Made by a program: the position numbers and the translations under genes. Below the pieces are notes generated by a model. It saw only the letters and a program-made list of their open reading frames with translations, searched no databases and was not told the origin of the DNA. DNA of 64,000 nt from an uncultured Christensenella sp. (GTDB lineage Bacteria; Bacillota; Clostridia; Christensenellales; UBA1242): assembly GCA_905207515.1 (NCBI GenBank), contig CAJLLK010000001.1, forward strand, positions 13,483 to 77,482, read 5' to 3'. Below, in pieces: positions 7,324-17,825 of the stretch; position 1 is the first letter of the stretch; each line of letters begins with the position of its first letter.

Positions 7324-8574
7324 ATGTTTGAGTTAAAAAAAGAAAAAACGAAGGTTGAGATTTCTCTCTCAATCGACAACGCTGAATGGGAACAAGGTGT
7401 TCAGAAAGTTTATGAGAAAACAAAAGACAAATTTAATGTTGTTGGCTTTAGAAAAGGTCATGCACCAAGAAAGGTTATTGAAAAGCAATATGGCGACAGC
7501 GTCTTTTTTGAAGACACCGTAGAATATTTTGTAAACAAAACTTTGGATGAAGTGCTTTACAAAAATCCAGATTTGGAACCTGTCACGATGCCAAAAACTC
7601 AATTTGACAGCTACACTGTGAAAGACGGGCTCAAAATGAAAATCTTTTTTGATATTGTTCCAGATTTTGAGTTGTGCCAATATAAAGGCGTGAAAATTGA
7701 AGCTCATCACAGCGATGTCAGTGAAAAAGAAGTTGACCACGAAATTCATCACATCTTGGAAGAACACGCAAAATATGAAAGTGTTGACAGAGTGGCAAAG
7801 AAAGGCGACAGCCTTGTGATTGATTTCAAAGGATACATAGACGGTGTGGCATTTGAAGGTGGAGAAGCGGAAAATTATCCACTTGAAATCGGCTCTCACA
7901 CTTTTATCGACAATTTTGAGGACCAACTTATCGGTCACAAAAAAGGCGAAGAAGTGGATGTCAATGTGACATTCCCAGAAGATTATGCAGCAGAAGAATT
8001 TAAGGGCAAAAAAGCTCTCTTCAAGGTGACAATCAAAGATGTTAAAGAAATGACTTTGCCAGAATTTAATGACAAATTTGTTTCAGATACGACAGAATTT
8101 GAAACGGTTGACGAGTATAGAAAACACATATCTGCTCATATTCAAACTATGAAAGACAATCAAATGGACCAAGAAATTGAATATAACATTCGAGAATATC
8201 TTGTTAAAAATACAAATGTTGAAATTCCACAAGAAATGGTGGACGCACAAGTTGAAAGTGATTTGAGAAGAATGAGAGAAACTTTGAAAGGTTATGGCAT
8301 CACTTTGGAAGATTATCTTGGTCAGTCTGGCGTGACACTTGAAGATTATGTTAAGAATGCAAAGATAAGAACTTTAAATGCAATCAAAACAAGATATATC
8401 TACAGAAAACTTATTGCTGAAAACAACATTGAAGTTTCGGCAAAAGAACTTGAAGAAGCAACCAAAGGCATGACTGACCCACATGATGTTACAAGAAGAG
8501 AAAACGAATTGTTGCTTGAAAAGCTTCATAAATTTTTGAAAGAAAACAATAATATAGAAGTGATTGAAGAATAA
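7324..8574 (+). CDS. tig: Trigger factor, ribosome-bound chaperone
   Basis: A 416-residue trigger factor. The N-terminal ribosome-docking loop GFRKGHAPRKVIEKQYG (about residues 43-59) is clear. The FKBP-type prolyl isomerase domain follows (about 145-235, AKKGDSLVIDFKGYIDG), then the helical C-terminal substrate-cradling domain. It binds ribosomal protein L23 at the exit tunnel and protects nascent chains. The C-terminus is a little shorter than in E. coli (432). It starts the tig-clpP-clpX cluster, 27 nt before clpP. Confidence 0.97.
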   Translation: MFELKKEKTKVEISLSIDNAEWEQGVQKVYEKTKDKFNVVGFRKGHAPRKVIEKQYGDSVFFEDTVEYFVNKTLDEVLYKNPDLEPVTMPKTQFDSYTVKDGLKMKIFFDIVPDFELCQYKGVKIEAHHSDVSEKEVDHEIHHILEEHAKYESVDRVAKKGDSLVIDFKGYIDGVAFEGGEAENYPLEIGSHTFIDNFEDQLIGHKKGEEVDVNVTFPEDYAAEEFKGKKALFKVTIKDVKEMTLPEFNDKFVSDTTEFETVDEYRKHISAHIQTMKDNQMDQEIEYNIREYLVKNTNVEIPQEMVDAQVESDLRRMRETLKGYGITLEDYLGQSGVTLEDYVKNAKIRTLNAIKTRYIYRKLIAENNIEVSAKELEEATKGMTDPHDVTRRENELLLEKLHKFLKENNNIEVIEE

Positions 8575-8601
8575 TCACACGTTAAAAGGAGGTGATTTTT
8601 T

Positions 8602-9195
8602 ATGTTAATTCCTATGGTCGTCGATCAAACGGGAGCAAGTGAAAGATCTTATGACATCTACTCCAGACTTTTGGAAGATAGAATTATCTTTTTGACTGGC
8701 GAAATCACCGATGCAACGGCAAATGTTGTTATCGCACAGCTCATTTATTTGGAAGGAAAAAACCCTGACAAAGACATTTATCTTTATATAAACAGCCCAG
8801 GTGGCTCAGTTTCGGCAGGAATTGCCATTTACGACACGATGAACTATATCAAATGCGATGTTTCGACAATCTGTGTCGGACTTGCCGCTTCCATGGGCGC
8901 ATTTTTGCTCTCTAGCGGAACAAAAGGCAAACGTTTTGCATTGCCAAACAGTGAAATCATGATTCATCAGCCGCTTGGCGGAGCTCAAGGTCAAGCAAGC
9001 GACATTGAAATTCAGGCAAAGCATATCAAAAAGACCAAAAGCATGCTCAACAGAATTTTGAGCGAAAACACAGGCAAATCTTTGGAAGAAATTGAAAAAG
9101 ACACTGACAGAGACAATTATATGACCGCAGAAGATGCCAAAAAATATGGTTTGATTGACAACATCTTTGTCACAAGAAAAGCAAAAAAAGATTAA
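8602..9195 (+). CDS. clpP: ClpP, ATP-dependent protease proteolytic subunit
   Basis: A 197-residue serine peptidase forming the ClpP barrel. The catalytic residues are seen in order: Ser in [14 protein letters not shown], His in [12 protein letters not shown], Asp in [13 protein letters not shown]. It works with ClpX, encoded 12 nt downstream. The SD is near perfect (AAAGGAGGTGATTTTTT), suggesting high translation. The N-terminus ([18 protein letters not shown]) has the short propeptide typical of the family. Confidence 0.98.
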   Translation: MLIPMVVDQTGASERSYDIYSRLLEDRIIFLTGEITDATANVVIAQLIYLEGKNPDKDIYLYINSPGGSVSAGIAIYDTMNYIKCDVSTICVGLAASMGAFLLSSGTKGKRFALPNSEIMIHQPLGGAQGQASDIEIQAKHIKKTKSMLNRILSENTGKSLEEIEKDTDRDNYMTAEDAKKYGLIDNIFVTRKAKKD

Positions 9196-9207
9196 AGGCG
9201 GTTTTGA

Positions 9208-10497
9208 ATGAAAGATATTGAATTTTGTTCTTGTTCGTTTTGTGGTCGTCCACAAAAAGCGGCAAAAAAATTGATTTCCAGTCCAAATGGAGATGCTTTT
9301 ATCTGTGATGATTGCATAAGAATTTGTTCTGACATCTTGAAAGAAGAAAGCATGAAACTCAAAGTTTTTCAAGATTTGGTTTTGCCTTCTCCAAAAGATA
9401 TCAAAAAGAGCTTGGACAACTATGTCATCGGGCAGGAACAGGCAAAAAAAGTGCTTTCTGTTGCGGTTTTCAACCATTATAAGAGAATAAATTACAACTA
9501 TCACAACAAAATCAATGCAACCAAGAAAAGCAAAGAAAATGTCAACAAAGAAAACATTTTGGAACTTGAAAAATCCAACATTTTGATGATTGGTCCAACT
9601 GGTTCTGGAAAGACCTTGCTTGTCAAAACATTGGCAAAGATTTTGGACGTTCCTTTTGCGTGCGCAGATGCCACAACGCTGACTGAAGCAGGTTATGTCG
9701 GAGAAGATGTCGAAAATGTGCTTTTGAAACTTATTCAAAATGCTGACTATGACATCGAAAAAGCCCAGCGCGGAATAATCTATATCGACGAAATTGACAA
9801 ACTTGCAAAAAAGAGCGAAAATCGTTCGTTGACACGAGATGTTGGCGGCGAAGGAGTTCAACAGGCGCTTTTGAAAATCATTGAAAGCACGATTGCCAGC
9901 GTTCCACCACAGGGTGGAAGAAAACATCCGCAACAAGAAATGTTGCAAATTGACACCACAAACATCTTGTTCATCTGTGGCGGAGCTTTTGTCGGGCTCG
10001 ACGACATCATCAACAAACGTTTGTCAACAACTTCCATCGGTTTCAACGCCAACATCAAAAACTCGGCAGAAAAAACCAAGTTTGACTATTCAAAAGATGT
10101 TCAACCAGACGATTTGATCAAATTTGGACTTATTCCTGAATTTGTGGGCAGACTTCCTATCATCACTGGGCTTGACGATTTGGATCAAAGCGCACTCAAA
10201 AAGATTTTGGTAGAACCAAAAAATTCGCTTATCAAACAATATAAACAGATGTTCAAAATTGATGGTTTTGACATTGATTTTGACGATGACGCCATTGCTT
10301 ACGTCGCCAAAAAAGCGATTGAACTCAAAACGGGCGCAAGAGGCATTCGAACAATCATGGAAACAAAAATGTTGGAGCTTATGTTTGACTTGCCAGACCC
10401 AAAAGTTTATAGCAAAATTGTCATAACCAAAGATTTCATCGAAAAAGGCGAGCCGCCAATTCTTGTGAAAAGGCAGGTTGAGGCTGATTGTGCATAA
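9208..10497 (+). CDS. clpX: ClpX, unfoldase ATPase of ClpXP
   Basis: A 429-residue AAA+ unfoldase. The N-terminal zinc-binding domain has Cys9, Cys12, Cys33 and Cys36. The AAA+ module shows Walker A GPTGSGKT, pore loop GYVGED, Walker [10 protein letters not shown] and the ClpP-docking IGF loop (TTSIGFNAN). It selects tagged substrates and feeds them to ClpP. There is a moderately long Lys/Asn-rich insert between the zinc domain and Walker A (about residues 92-120). It follows clpP closely and is probably co-transcribed. Confidence 0.98.
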   Translation: MKDIEFCSCSFCGRPQKAAKKLISSPNGDAFICDDCIRICSDILKEESMKLKVFQDLVLPSPKDIKKSLDNYVIGQEQAKKVLSVAVFNHYKRINYNYHNKINATKKSKENVNKENILELEKSNILMIGPTGSGKTLLVKTLAKILDVPFACADATTLTEAGYVGEDVENVLLKLIQNADYDIEKAQRGIIYIDEIDKLAKKSENRSLTRDVGGEGVQQALLKIIESTIASVPPQGGRKHPQQEMLQIDTTNILFICGGAFVGLDDIINKRLSTTSIGFNANIKNSAEKTKFDYSKDVQPDDLIKFGLIPEFVGRLPIITGLDDLDQSALKKILVEPKNSLIKQYKQMFKIDGFDIDFDDDAIAYVAKKAIELKTGARGIRTIMETKMLELMFDLPDPKVYSKIVITKDFIEKGEPPILVKRQVEADCA

Positions 10498-10521
10498 AAT
10501 TTTTTAATTATCTAAATTTGA

Positions 10522-10550
10522 TTGACATAAACTTAAAAAAAAGGTAAACT
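10522..10550 (+). promoter_or_regulatory. Promoter of rny
   Basis: TTGACA (10522-10527), 17 nt, TAAACT (10545-10550). A leader of about 60 nt follows before the SD AAGGGGAG of rny. Confidence 0.6.
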
Positions 10551-10617
10551 ATTCTCAAGTGGTTTGCCTTTTATTTTTCGTCATAAGGGCAACACTTGTT
10601 AAAAGGGGAGAAATATA

Positions 10618-12207
10618 ATGAAAAATTTGATGTTAAGTGTTTCTCCTGCACTCGTATCAGGCTTGGTTGCGGGTATCATTTGTTTGCTTGTCGGCGTTGC
10701 CGTTGGGCTTGTGATATTTAAGGTTTATAGCAGTAAAAAAATTGAAAAAAACAAATCAAATGCTATCAAAATTATTGAAGATGCGTATGCAGAAGCAAAG
10801 ACTATCAAGAAAGAAGCAATTTTAGAGAGCAAAGAAAACGCTCAAAAACTGAGAGATGAAGTCGAACAAGAAGTTAAAGAACGCAGAAACGAAGTGGTTA
10901 AACTTGAAGAAAGACTGAACCAAAGAGAAGAATATATCGAGAAAAAAGAACAGGCGGTCGACAAGAAAAGCGACCAGCTTGACGAAGAAAAGAAAGATGT
11001 TGCCACTTTAAAAGAGGCTCTTGAAAAACAAAAGCAAGAAGGCGAAAATTTGAAAGCTCAAATTTTGGAAGAACTTGAGCGTGTGGCAAAACTTTCTAAA
11101 CAAGAAGCCAAAGACATGCTCATTTCAAGCATGAAAAATGACGCTCAAAAAGAAGCTGCGGTCATTGTTAAACAGATTGAAGACGAAGCCAAAGAAAACG
11201 GCGAAAAGAAAGCTCGCGAAATCATCGGTCAAGCGCTTCAAAGATGTGCAACTGAAACAACCAGCGAAATGACTGTTTCTGTTGTGGCTCTTCCTAATGA
11301 CGAAATGAAAGGAAGAATCATCGGGCGCGAAGGCAGAAACATCAGAGCAATCGAAGCTGCAACAGGTGTGGAACTTATTGTGGATGACACTCCAGAAAGC
11401 ATCACAGTTTCGGGTTTTGACCCAATCAGAAGAGAAGTGGCAAGGCTCAGCCTTGAAAAACTGATTTCAGACGGAAGAATTCATCCGACAAGAATTGAAG
11501 AAATTGTCGACAAAATGCAAAAAGAAGTTGAAAAAATCACAAAACAGGCGGGCGAAGAAGCTTGCAACGAAACCGGCATTTTCAACTTAAATCCAGAACT
11601 TGTCAAGATTTTGGGCAGACTGAAATATCGAACAAGTTATGGTCAAAATGTTTTGAAACATTCCATTGAAACATCAATTATCGCAGGGCTTCTTGCCAGC
11701 GAAATGGGCGCAAATGTCAAAATCGCCAAACGCGGTGGGCTTTTGCATGACATCGGCAAGGCGCTCGACCACGAATTGGAAGGCACTCATGTTCAAATTG
11801 GTGTTGACCTTGCAAGAAAATATGGCGAAAATGAAGCAGTTGTTCATTGCATCGAAGCACATCACTTCAACGTTGAATTTAAAACCATTGAAGCGGTCAT
11901 TGTTCAGGTTGCGGATGCAATTTCAAGTTCTCGACCAGGTGCAAGAAGAGACAGCTTTGAAAATTATATCAAACGTCTTCAACAACTTGAAGAAATCGCC
12001 AATGGCTTTGACGGCGTGGAAAAATCTTACGCTGTTCAGGCAGGCAGAGAAGTGAGAATTATTGTCAAACCAGAACAAATCTCTGACAGTCAGGCGATGT
12101 TTATGGCAAAAGAAATTGCCACAAAAATTGAAAACGAAATGCAGTATCCAGGGCAAATCAAAGTCAATGTCATCAGAGAAAGTCGTTTCACAGAAACAGC
12201 AAAATAG
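10618..12207 (+). CDS. rny: RNase Y, membrane-anchored endoribonuclease
   Basis: A 529-residue RNase Y. It has one N-terminal membrane helix (about 8-33), a long coiled coil (about 40-190), a KH RNA-binding domain (GRIIGREGRNIRAIEAATG) and an HD domain with the His-Asp pair in GGLLHDIGKALDHE. It starts decay of many mRNAs at the membrane in Firmicutes. Length and order match the family (about 520). It has its own promoter and is followed 45 nt later by two small membrane proteins. Confidence 0.98.
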   Translation: MKNLMLSVSPALVSGLVAGIICLLVGVAVGLVIFKVYSSKKIEKNKSNAIKIIEDAYAEAKTIKKEAILESKENAQKLRDEVEQEVKERRNEVVKLEERLNQREEYIEKKEQAVDKKSDQLDEEKKDVATLKEALEKQKQEGENLKAQILEELERVAKLSKQEAKDMLISSMKNDAQKEAAVIVKQIEDEAKENGEKKAREIIGQALQRCATETTSEMTVSVVALPNDEMKGRIIGREGRNIRAIEAATGVELIVDDTPESITVSGFDPIRREVARLSLEKLISDGRIHPTRIEEIVDKMQKEVEKITKQAGEEACNETGIFNLNPELVKILGRLKYRTSYGQNVLKHSIETSIIAGLLASEMGANVKIAKRGGLLHDIGKALDHELEGTHVQIGVDLARKYGENEAVVHCIEAHHFNVEFKTIEAVIVQVADAISSSRPGARRDSFENYIKRLQQLEEIANGFDGVEKSYAVQAGREVRIIVKPEQISDSQAMFMAKEIATKIENEMQYPGQIKVNVIRESRFTETAK

Positions 12208-12252
12208 TGAAATTTTGCTTTGACAAAGCATAAAAAATAAAAGGAGAAAATT

Positions 12253-12594
12253 ATGGCTGAAAAGAAAAAAACATCAAGCTCAAGTTCAAACACAAAACCA
12301 AAAAGAACTTGGTCGTCCACAAAAATTTTGGACTGCGTGGCTTATTTTGCAATCATCTTCATTGCAATTGCACTGATTTTTAGATTGGCATTTAAAGAAC
12401 ACGCTCCAGAAGTTTCGGGCGCTTTTGCTTCAATCGGCGAATGTTTGGCTTACATTGTCTGCATTTGGCTTGGCTTCTATTGGGTTATGCGAAAAAATTA
12501 TAACGGTTGGAACAAGCACAATGTTTGGTGGCTGATTTGCTGGATTGTGGCAACTGTTGTCATCGTTGTGGTTTATATCTTCGCTTTGATTTAA
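12253..12594 (+). CDS. Small membrane protein of unknown function
   Basis: A 113-residue protein that I do not recognise. The first 20 residues are Lys/Ser-rich and probably cytoplasmic. Three hydrophobic helices follow (about 28-47, 57-77, 92-112). A good SD (AAAGGAGAAAATT) precedes the ATG. It sits between rny and a second small membrane protein, with which it is likely co-translated. Confidence 0.75.
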   Translation: MAEKKKTSSSSSNTKPKRTWSSTKILDCVAYFAIIFIAIALIFRLAFKEHAPEVSGAFASIGECLAYIVCIWLGFYWVMRKNYNGWNKHNVWWLICWIVATVVIVVVYIFALI

Positions 12595-12604
12595 TGGAGA
12601 AATT

Positions 12605-12973
12605 GTGGCTTATATAATCACCATTGTTGCCGTCGTTTTGGCAGGAATTTTCGCACTTCTCGTGGATGTTTGGGCAAGCTTTGTCTATTTTGTGCTTGCC
12701 ATTCTTCTCTTGTTGGCGCTGTTTTGGGGTGGCTGGCTGATTTACAAATATTTCACTGCTTACCAAAAAGAAGTGGAAGACGGTTTTGCTCTTTTCAAAG
12801 CGCAAATCATCAACTCAAAAAACATTTCAACAGAAGAATTTGACGCGTCGCTTGAATATTACAAAAAAGAATACGCCAAAAGCTTGAAAAAAGAGAAGTT
12901 TATGAAATGGCTGGCAATTTGCTTTTGCTTTGCAGTGGCTGCGGCTTTTGTTTTGGGCATGATTTATTATTAA
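12605..12973 (+). CDS. Small membrane protein of unknown function (GTG start)
   Basis: A 122-residue protein, not recognised. Two N-terminal helices (about 3-22 and 24-47) and one C-terminal helix (about 100-120) flank a charged helical middle. The start is GTG at 12605, chosen because TGGAG lies 5 nt before it. It begins 10 nt after the preceding membrane protein, so the two may form one membrane complex; that is inference. Confidence 0.7.
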   Translation: MAYIITIVAVVLAGIFALLVDVWASFVYFVLAILLLLALFWGGWLIYKYFTAYQKEVEDGFALFKAQIINSKNISTEEFDASLEYYKKEYAKSLKKEKFMKWLAICFCFAVAAAFVLGMIYY

Positions 12974-12977
12974 ATTT

Positions 12978-13005
12978 AAAAACAGTCAAAAATGGCTGTT
13001 TTTTT
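12978..13005 (+). terminator. Terminator after the rny cluster
   Basis: AAAACAGTCA, an AAA(A) loop, TGGCTGTTTT and a run of T. It closes the rny unit before the yifB promoter. Confidence 0.75.
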
Positions 13006-13035
13006 ATTGTTTTTTACATAATTGTGTAAATTGTT

Positions 13036-13063
13036 TTGAATTGTTGTCGCTTTTTGATATAAT
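13036..13063 (+). promoter_or_regulatory. Promoter of yifB-dprA-topA
   Basis: TTGAAT (13036-13041), 16 nt, TATAAT (13058-13063). The yifB ATG follows at 13085 with a weak SD (TTTAGGGG). Confidence 0.6.
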
Positions 13064-13084
13064 AATCAAAGTTTAGGGGTTTGT

Positions 13085-14626
13085 ATGTTATCTAAAGTGA
13101 ACAGTTTTGGGCTTCTGGGCATAGACGGATTTTTGACGCAAATAGAAACAGATATCGTTGGCGGAGTTCCGCACTTCGAGCTTGTTGGTCTGGGCGACAC
13201 GGCTGTCAAAGAAGCCAAAGAAAGGGTCAAGTCGGCAATCAGAAATTCGGGTTTTGAATATCCTGTCAAACATTACACAATCAATCTTGCTCCAGCAGAT
13301 GTCAAAAAAGAAGGTCCGCTCTATGACCTTGGAATTGCTGTCGGCATTTTGGCAGCATCTGAACAAATTAAAACCAAAAAATATAAAGATTTCATTTTTT
13401 TAGGCGAACTTTCTCTTGACGGTTCGCTGAAAAAAGTGCGTGGTGTTTTGCCAATTCTTATCAGTGCAAGAAATTTGGGCTATCGAAAATTTATCATTCC
13501 AAAGGACAACGCCGAAGAAGCGAAATTTATTTCTGGCATGGAAATTTACGCTTTTTCCAGCCTTAGAGAAGTGGTGGAATTTTTGAACGATGAAAATGTT
13601 GTGCCTGCAGTGAAACTTGAAACAAAAACCTTTGAAGAAGTGACAAAAAATGTCAACAATCGTCTCGATTTTGAAAATGTAAAAGGTCAGGCTTCTGCAA
13701 AAAGAGCGTTGGAAATTGCGGCGGCAGGCGGGCACAACGTTTTGATGATTGGTCCACCGGGAAGTGGGAAAAGCATGCTTGCCAAGTGCTTTTCTGGAAT
13801 TTTGCCAGACCTGACTTTTGAAGAAGCTTTGGAAGTGACAAAAATCCATTCCATTGCAGGCACGCTTGACCTTAAAAAAGGGATTATCACTGAAAGACCT
13901 TTCAGAACGCCACATCACACGGCTTCGGTTGTCAGTTTGACAGGTGGCGGAAATCACAGCAAGCCTGGCGAAATCAGTCTGGCACACAACGGTGTGCTTT
14001 ATCTGGACGAATTTCCAGAATACACTCGCTCGCTTATTGAAACTTTAAGACAACCGCTTGAAGACGGCTACATAACTGTTGCAAGAGCCAATCAGACGGT
14101 GACTTATCCGTCAAACTTCACGCTTATTGCCAGCATGAACCCTTGTCCGTGTGGAAATTACGGCTCAAAAGACAGAGAGTGCAAATGTTCGCCGTCTCAA
14201 ATTCACAAATATCTTTCAAAGATTTCTGGTCCGATTATGGACAGAATTGACATTCACATCGAAGTCGACAACATTTCTTACAACGATTTGCACAGCGACA
14301 AAAAAGAAGAGAGTTCGGCTGACATAAAAAAACGTGTTGATAAGGCAAGAAACATTCAACTCGAAAGATTTAAAGGCACAAAAACTTTTTCAAATGCCAA
14401 AATGAGTGTGCCGCAAACGAAAAAATTTTGCAAACTTTCGCCACAGTGCGAACAGCTTCTGGAACAAGCTTTCACAAATTTGAAATTGAGTGCCAGAGCG
14501 CATGACAGAATTTTGAAAGTTGCGCGAACGATAGCCGACCTTGCAGGCGAAGAAGAGATTTTGCCGCAGCACATTGCAGAAGCCGTTTCTTATCGCGGGC
14601 TGGACAGAAAATATTGGAATATTTAA
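13085..14626 (+). CDS. YifB/ComM-family Mg-chelatase-like AAA+ ATPase
   Basis: A 513-residue ATPase of the YifB/ComM family. The N-terminal ChlI-like domain (residues 1-170) begins with the family start KVNSFGLLGIDGF. It is followed by the AAA+ core, with Walker A GPPGSGKS, Walker B LYLDEFPE and the sensor SMNPCPCGNYG, and a C-terminal Mg-chelatase-like domain. In naturally competent bacteria ComM is a helicase that aids branch migration during integration of incoming DNA. The gene next to dprA fits that role. Confidence 0.93.
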   Translation: MLSKVNSFGLLGIDGFLTQIETDIVGGVPHFELVGLGDTAVKEAKERVKSAIRNSGFEYPVKHYTINLAPADVKKEGPLYDLGIAVGILAASEQIKTKKYKDFIFLGELSLDGSLKKVRGVLPILISARNLGYRKFIIPKDNAEEAKFISGMEIYAFSSLREVVEFLNDENVVPAVKLETKTFEEVTKNVNNRLDFENVKGQASAKRALEIAAAGGHNVLMIGPPGSGKSMLAKCFSGILPDLTFEEALEVTKIHSIAGTLDLKKGIITERPFRTPHHTASVVSLTGGGNHSKPGEISLAHNGVLYLDEFPEYTRSLIETLRQPLEDGYITVARANQTVTYPSNFTLIASMNPCPCGNYGSKDRECKCSPSQIHKYLSKISGPIMDRIDIHIEVDNISYNDLHSDKKEESSADIKKRVDKARNIQLERFKGTKTFSNAKMSVPQTKKFCKLSPQCEQLLEQAFTNLKLSARAHDRILKVARTIADLAGEEEILPQHIAEAVSYRGLDRKYWNI

Positions 14627-14638
14627 TTGGAGAAAAAT

Positions 14639-15724
14639 TTGATAACTGAAAAGAAAAAATTGTTGATATTGATGGCAACGTGTGAAATTCCAAACAAAAA
14701 ACAAGAACAAATTTTGGAAACTTTGGAAGATTTTGGCGGAGATTTGGATGTTGAAAAAGTTTTAAGAGACAAAAATTTTGAACAGATGTTGTCAACCGAA
14801 GAATTTCACAAAATTCTCAAAACTTATGACCGAAGAACGCTAAATTCCATGGTTGAAAATTTGGAAAAGCAAAATTATAAGATTTTGACAACTGACGACA
14901 GCGAATATCCGTCGCGTCTTTTGGACTTGCCTGAAAGACCGCTGATTTTGTTTGCAAAAGGCGATTTAAGCCTGACAAACCAAACTTCCGTTGCCATTGT
15001 CGGCACCAGAATGCCGTCAAACTATGGCAAGATTGTCACAGCAAGATTTGCCGAAGATTTGGCACGTGCGGGATTTGTGATTATCAGCGGGTTGTGTTAT
15101 GGCGTTGACGAAATTTCTCATCGCAAAACGCTTGAAGTCGGCGGAAAGACCATTGCGGTCATTGCCAGCGGTTTCAACAACATCTATCCAGCCGAAAACA
15201 CCAATTTGGCAGAAGAAATCGCCGAAAATGGCTTGATTTTGTCGGAATATCCGCCGTCGTTTAAATCTAAAAGATACACCTTTCCAAAACGCAACAGGAT
15301 TGTTGCGGGGCTTTCTGACGGCGTGCTTATCACCGAAGCCAGCATGAACAGCGGCACAAAACACACCAAAGAATATGCTTTGGAATATGGCAAAGACATC
15401 TTCGCCGTGCCAGGAAACATCACCAGCAACAAAAGCGAATTGACAAATTTTATCATCAAATCTGGTCAGGCGCAGTGTGTTACAGACGCTGAAGACATCA
15501 TAAGCTATTATGGAATGGAAAAGCGCGCCAAAAAGCAACAGGTCATTTCGCTCAACTTTGAAGAACAGTTGATTGTTGACGCTTTGAAAGACGGCGAGAA
15601 AGATTTTGACTTTTTGACAGAAAAAACTCAAATTCCTGTCAATATTTTGAACAGTTATTTGACAACTTTGGAAATTCGTGGTTTAATAAGAAAGTTGCCG
15701 TCTCAGGTTTACGCTTTAGTTTGA
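14639..15724 (+). CDS. dprA: DprA/Smf, DNA-processing protein
   Basis: DprA protects incoming single-stranded DNA and loads RecA. The Rossmann-type core shows VAIVGTRMPSNYG, IISGLCYGVDEISH and IAVIASGFNNIYPAEN, and the C-terminal winged-helix part ends the protein. I place the start at TTG 14639 (361 residues), because GGAG ends 6 nt before it; a TTG at 14627 would itself overlap that SD. The gene begins right after the yifB stop, so translation is probably coupled. GVDEISH replaces the commoner GID..AH. Confidence 0.92.
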   Translation: MITEKKKLLILMATCEIPNKKQEQILETLEDFGGDLDVEKVLRDKNFEQMLSTEEFHKILKTYDRRTLNSMVENLEKQNYKILTTDDSEYPSRLLDLPERPLILFAKGDLSLTNQTSVAIVGTRMPSNYGKIVTARFAEDLARAGFVIISGLCYGVDEISHRKTLEVGGKTIAVIASGFNNIYPAENTNLAEEIAENGLILSEYPPSFKSKRYTFPKRNRIVAGLSDGVLITEASMNSGTKHTKEYALEYGKDIFAVPGNITSNKSELTNFIIKSGQAQCVTDAEDIISYYGMEKRAKKQQVISLNFEEQLIVDALKDGEKDFDFLTEKTQIPVNILNSYLTTLEIRGLIRKLPSQVYALV

Positions 15725-15749
15725 TTTTAATTTAAAGGAGTGAAAAAAT

Positions 15750-17825
15750 TTGAAGCTCGTAGTTATTGAAGCCCCAGCAAAAAGGGAAACGTTAAAAAAA
15801 TATTTGGGCAGTGGCTATGAAGTTTTTGCCACCAAAGGTCACATCAGAGACCTGCCAGCAAAGTCTTTTGCCATTGATTTAAACAATAATTTTGAACCAC
15901 ATTATGAAAATAATCCTGACAAAAAACAACTTATTGCTGATTTGAAAAAGAAAGCAGCTTCGGCTGAAGAAGTTTTGATTGCAACCGACCCTGACCGAGA
16001 AGGTGAGGCGATTTCTTGGCATGTTGCGCATGTTTTGGGCTTGGACCTAAACACAAAATGCCGAATTCAGTTCAACGAAATTTCGAAAAAAGCCGTTTTG
16101 AAAGCTTTGTCAGAGCCGCGAACGATTGACCTAAACTTGGTCAATGCTCAACAGGCAAGGCGCGTTATGGACAGAATTGTGGGATACAAACTTTCTCCAA
16201 TTCTTTCCAAAAAAATTGCACCAAAACTTTCAGCAGGCAGGGTGCAGTCGGTTGCGCTGAAGCTTGTTGTCGACAGAGAAATTGAAATTGAAAACTTTAA
16301 GCCAGAAGAATATTGGACAGTGTCAGCAATGCACGAAAAAGATGAGGTGAAATTTAAATCCAATTTGACTTCTTTCAAAAACAAAAAAATCAAGATTTCA
16401 AACAAAGAAGAAGTGGAAAAAGTTTTGTCTGACATCAAAGGAAAGCCTTTTGTTGTCGACGAAATCAAGCGAACAAAAACAAAATCTCACGCTTTGCCAC
16501 CGTTCACAACCAGCACCATGCAACAAGATGCGCTCAACAAGCTTGGCATGACATTGAAACGCACAACGGCTTCCGCTCAAGAGCTTTATGAAGGCGTTGA
16601 AGTGAAAGGCGAAGGAAAAATTGCACTTATCACTTACATCAGAACAGACTCCACGCGTGTGGCGGTTGAAGCTCAAAACGCTTGTCGAGATTTTATTGCC
16701 GAAAAATATGGCAAAAACTATGTTCCAGAAAAACCGAACATATATGCCACAAAAAAGAACGCTCAAGACGCTCACGAAGCCATTCGACCTATTTCAATGC
16801 AGATGACGCCAGAAAAGGTTAAAGACAGTTTGAGCAAAGACAATTTCAGGCTCTATAAGTTGATTTACGAGCGTTTTATTGCCAGCCAAATGAGCGAAGC
16901 GGAATATTCCAACGTCAATGTTTCAATCAAAGTGAATGACTACACATTCAAAGCGGTCGGCAAAACGCTGGAATTTGCTGGTTACACGGCGGTTTATAAA
17001 GAATGGACTGATGACGAAAAGCAAGAGATAAGCAAATTGCCAAAACTGGAAGAAAGTGAAGAAATCAAGGTCTTGGAAATCAAAGAAGAACAAAAATTTA
17101 CCAAACCGCCAGCAAGATACACCGAAGCCAGCCTTGTGAAAGCAATGGAAGAAAAGGGCATTGGCCGTCCTGCAACTTACGCCGCAACAATCACCATTTT
17201 GACGGCGAGAAACTATTGCACCAAAGACGGAAGATATCTTGTTCCGACCGAACTTGGCAGAAAAATCACCGCTTATCTTGAAAAGTTTTTCAAGGGCGTT
17301 ATCAATGTGAAATTTACCGCTCACATGGAAAACAGACTTGATGACATCGCCGAAAACAAAGATGATTGGCACAGCGTCGTTCAAAGTTTTTGGGACGGCT
17401 TTCACGAACTTCTGGACAAAGCTGGCGCCAGCAACTTGACCATGAAAGCAGAACCAATCGAAACAGATGTTATCTGCGAAAAATGTGGGCATAAAATGCT
17501 TTTAAGAGAGGGGCGTTATGGCAAATTTTTGGGCTGCTCAAACTTTCCAAAATGCCACAATGTCAAACCTTACGAAAGCGAAGAAAAGAAACCTGTTGGA
17601 AAGTGTCCAAACTGTGGAAAGAATGTTTTTGCGCTCAAAACCAAACGTGGCAAAACTTTTTATGCCTGTGAGGACAGAGAAAATTGCAATTTTATGAGTT
17701 GGGACATTCCGACAGGCGAAAAATGCCCAAAATGTGGAAAATATTTGATTAAGAAAGGCAAAAAAATCAAATGTTCTGCTTGTGACTATGAAATTTCGAC
17801 AGAAAATAATGAAAAAATGAATTGA
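15750..17825 (+). CDS. topA: DNA topoisomerase I
   Basis: A 691-residue type IA topoisomerase that relaxes negative supercoils. The Toprim domain begins at LVVIEAPAKRETLKKYLG and includes ATDPDREGEAISWH; the active-site Tyr lies in ITYIRTDSTR. The C-terminus carries three Cys4 zinc ribbons (CEKCGHK, CPNCGKN and CPKCGKY, each with a second CxxC-like pair). The start is TTG at 15750, supported by AAAGGAG 9 nt upstream. dprA-topA is a common Firmicutes arrangement. Confidence 0.97.
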   Translation: MKLVVIEAPAKRETLKKYLGSGYEVFATKGHIRDLPAKSFAIDLNNNFEPHYENNPDKKQLIADLKKKAASAEEVLIATDPDREGEAISWHVAHVLGLDLNTKCRIQFNEISKKAVLKALSEPRTIDLNLVNAQQARRVMDRIVGYKLSPILSKKIAPKLSAGRVQSVALKLVVDREIEIENFKPEEYWTVSAMHEKDEVKFKSNLTSFKNKKIKISNKEEVEKVLSDIKGKPFVVDEIKRTKTKSHALPPFTTSTMQQDALNKLGMTLKRTTASAQELYEGVEVKGEGKIALITYIRTDSTRVAVEAQNACRDFIAEKYGKNYVPEKPNIYATKKNAQDAHEAIRPISMQMTPEKVKDSLSKDNFRLYKLIYERFIASQMSEAEYSNVNVSIKVNDYTFKAVGKTLEFAGYTAVYKEWTDDEKQEISKLPKLEESEEIKVLEIKEEQKFTKPPARYTEASLVKAMEEKGIGRPATYAATITILTARNYCTKDGRYLVPTELGRKITAYLEKFFKGVINVKFTAHMENRLDDIAENKDDWHSVVQSFWDGFHELLDKAGASNLTMKAEPIETDVICEKCGHKMLLREGRYGKFLGCSNFPKCHNVKPYESEEKKPVGKCPNCGKNVFALKTKRGKTFYACEDRENCNFMSWDIPTGEKCPKCGKYLIKKGKKIKCSACDYEISTENNEKMN

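Noticed and set aside
8806..9948. Long open frame (380 codons) antisense to clpP and clpX
   Set aside because: Same Phe/Cys/Asn-rich shadow composition, opposite to two certain genes, no start signals.
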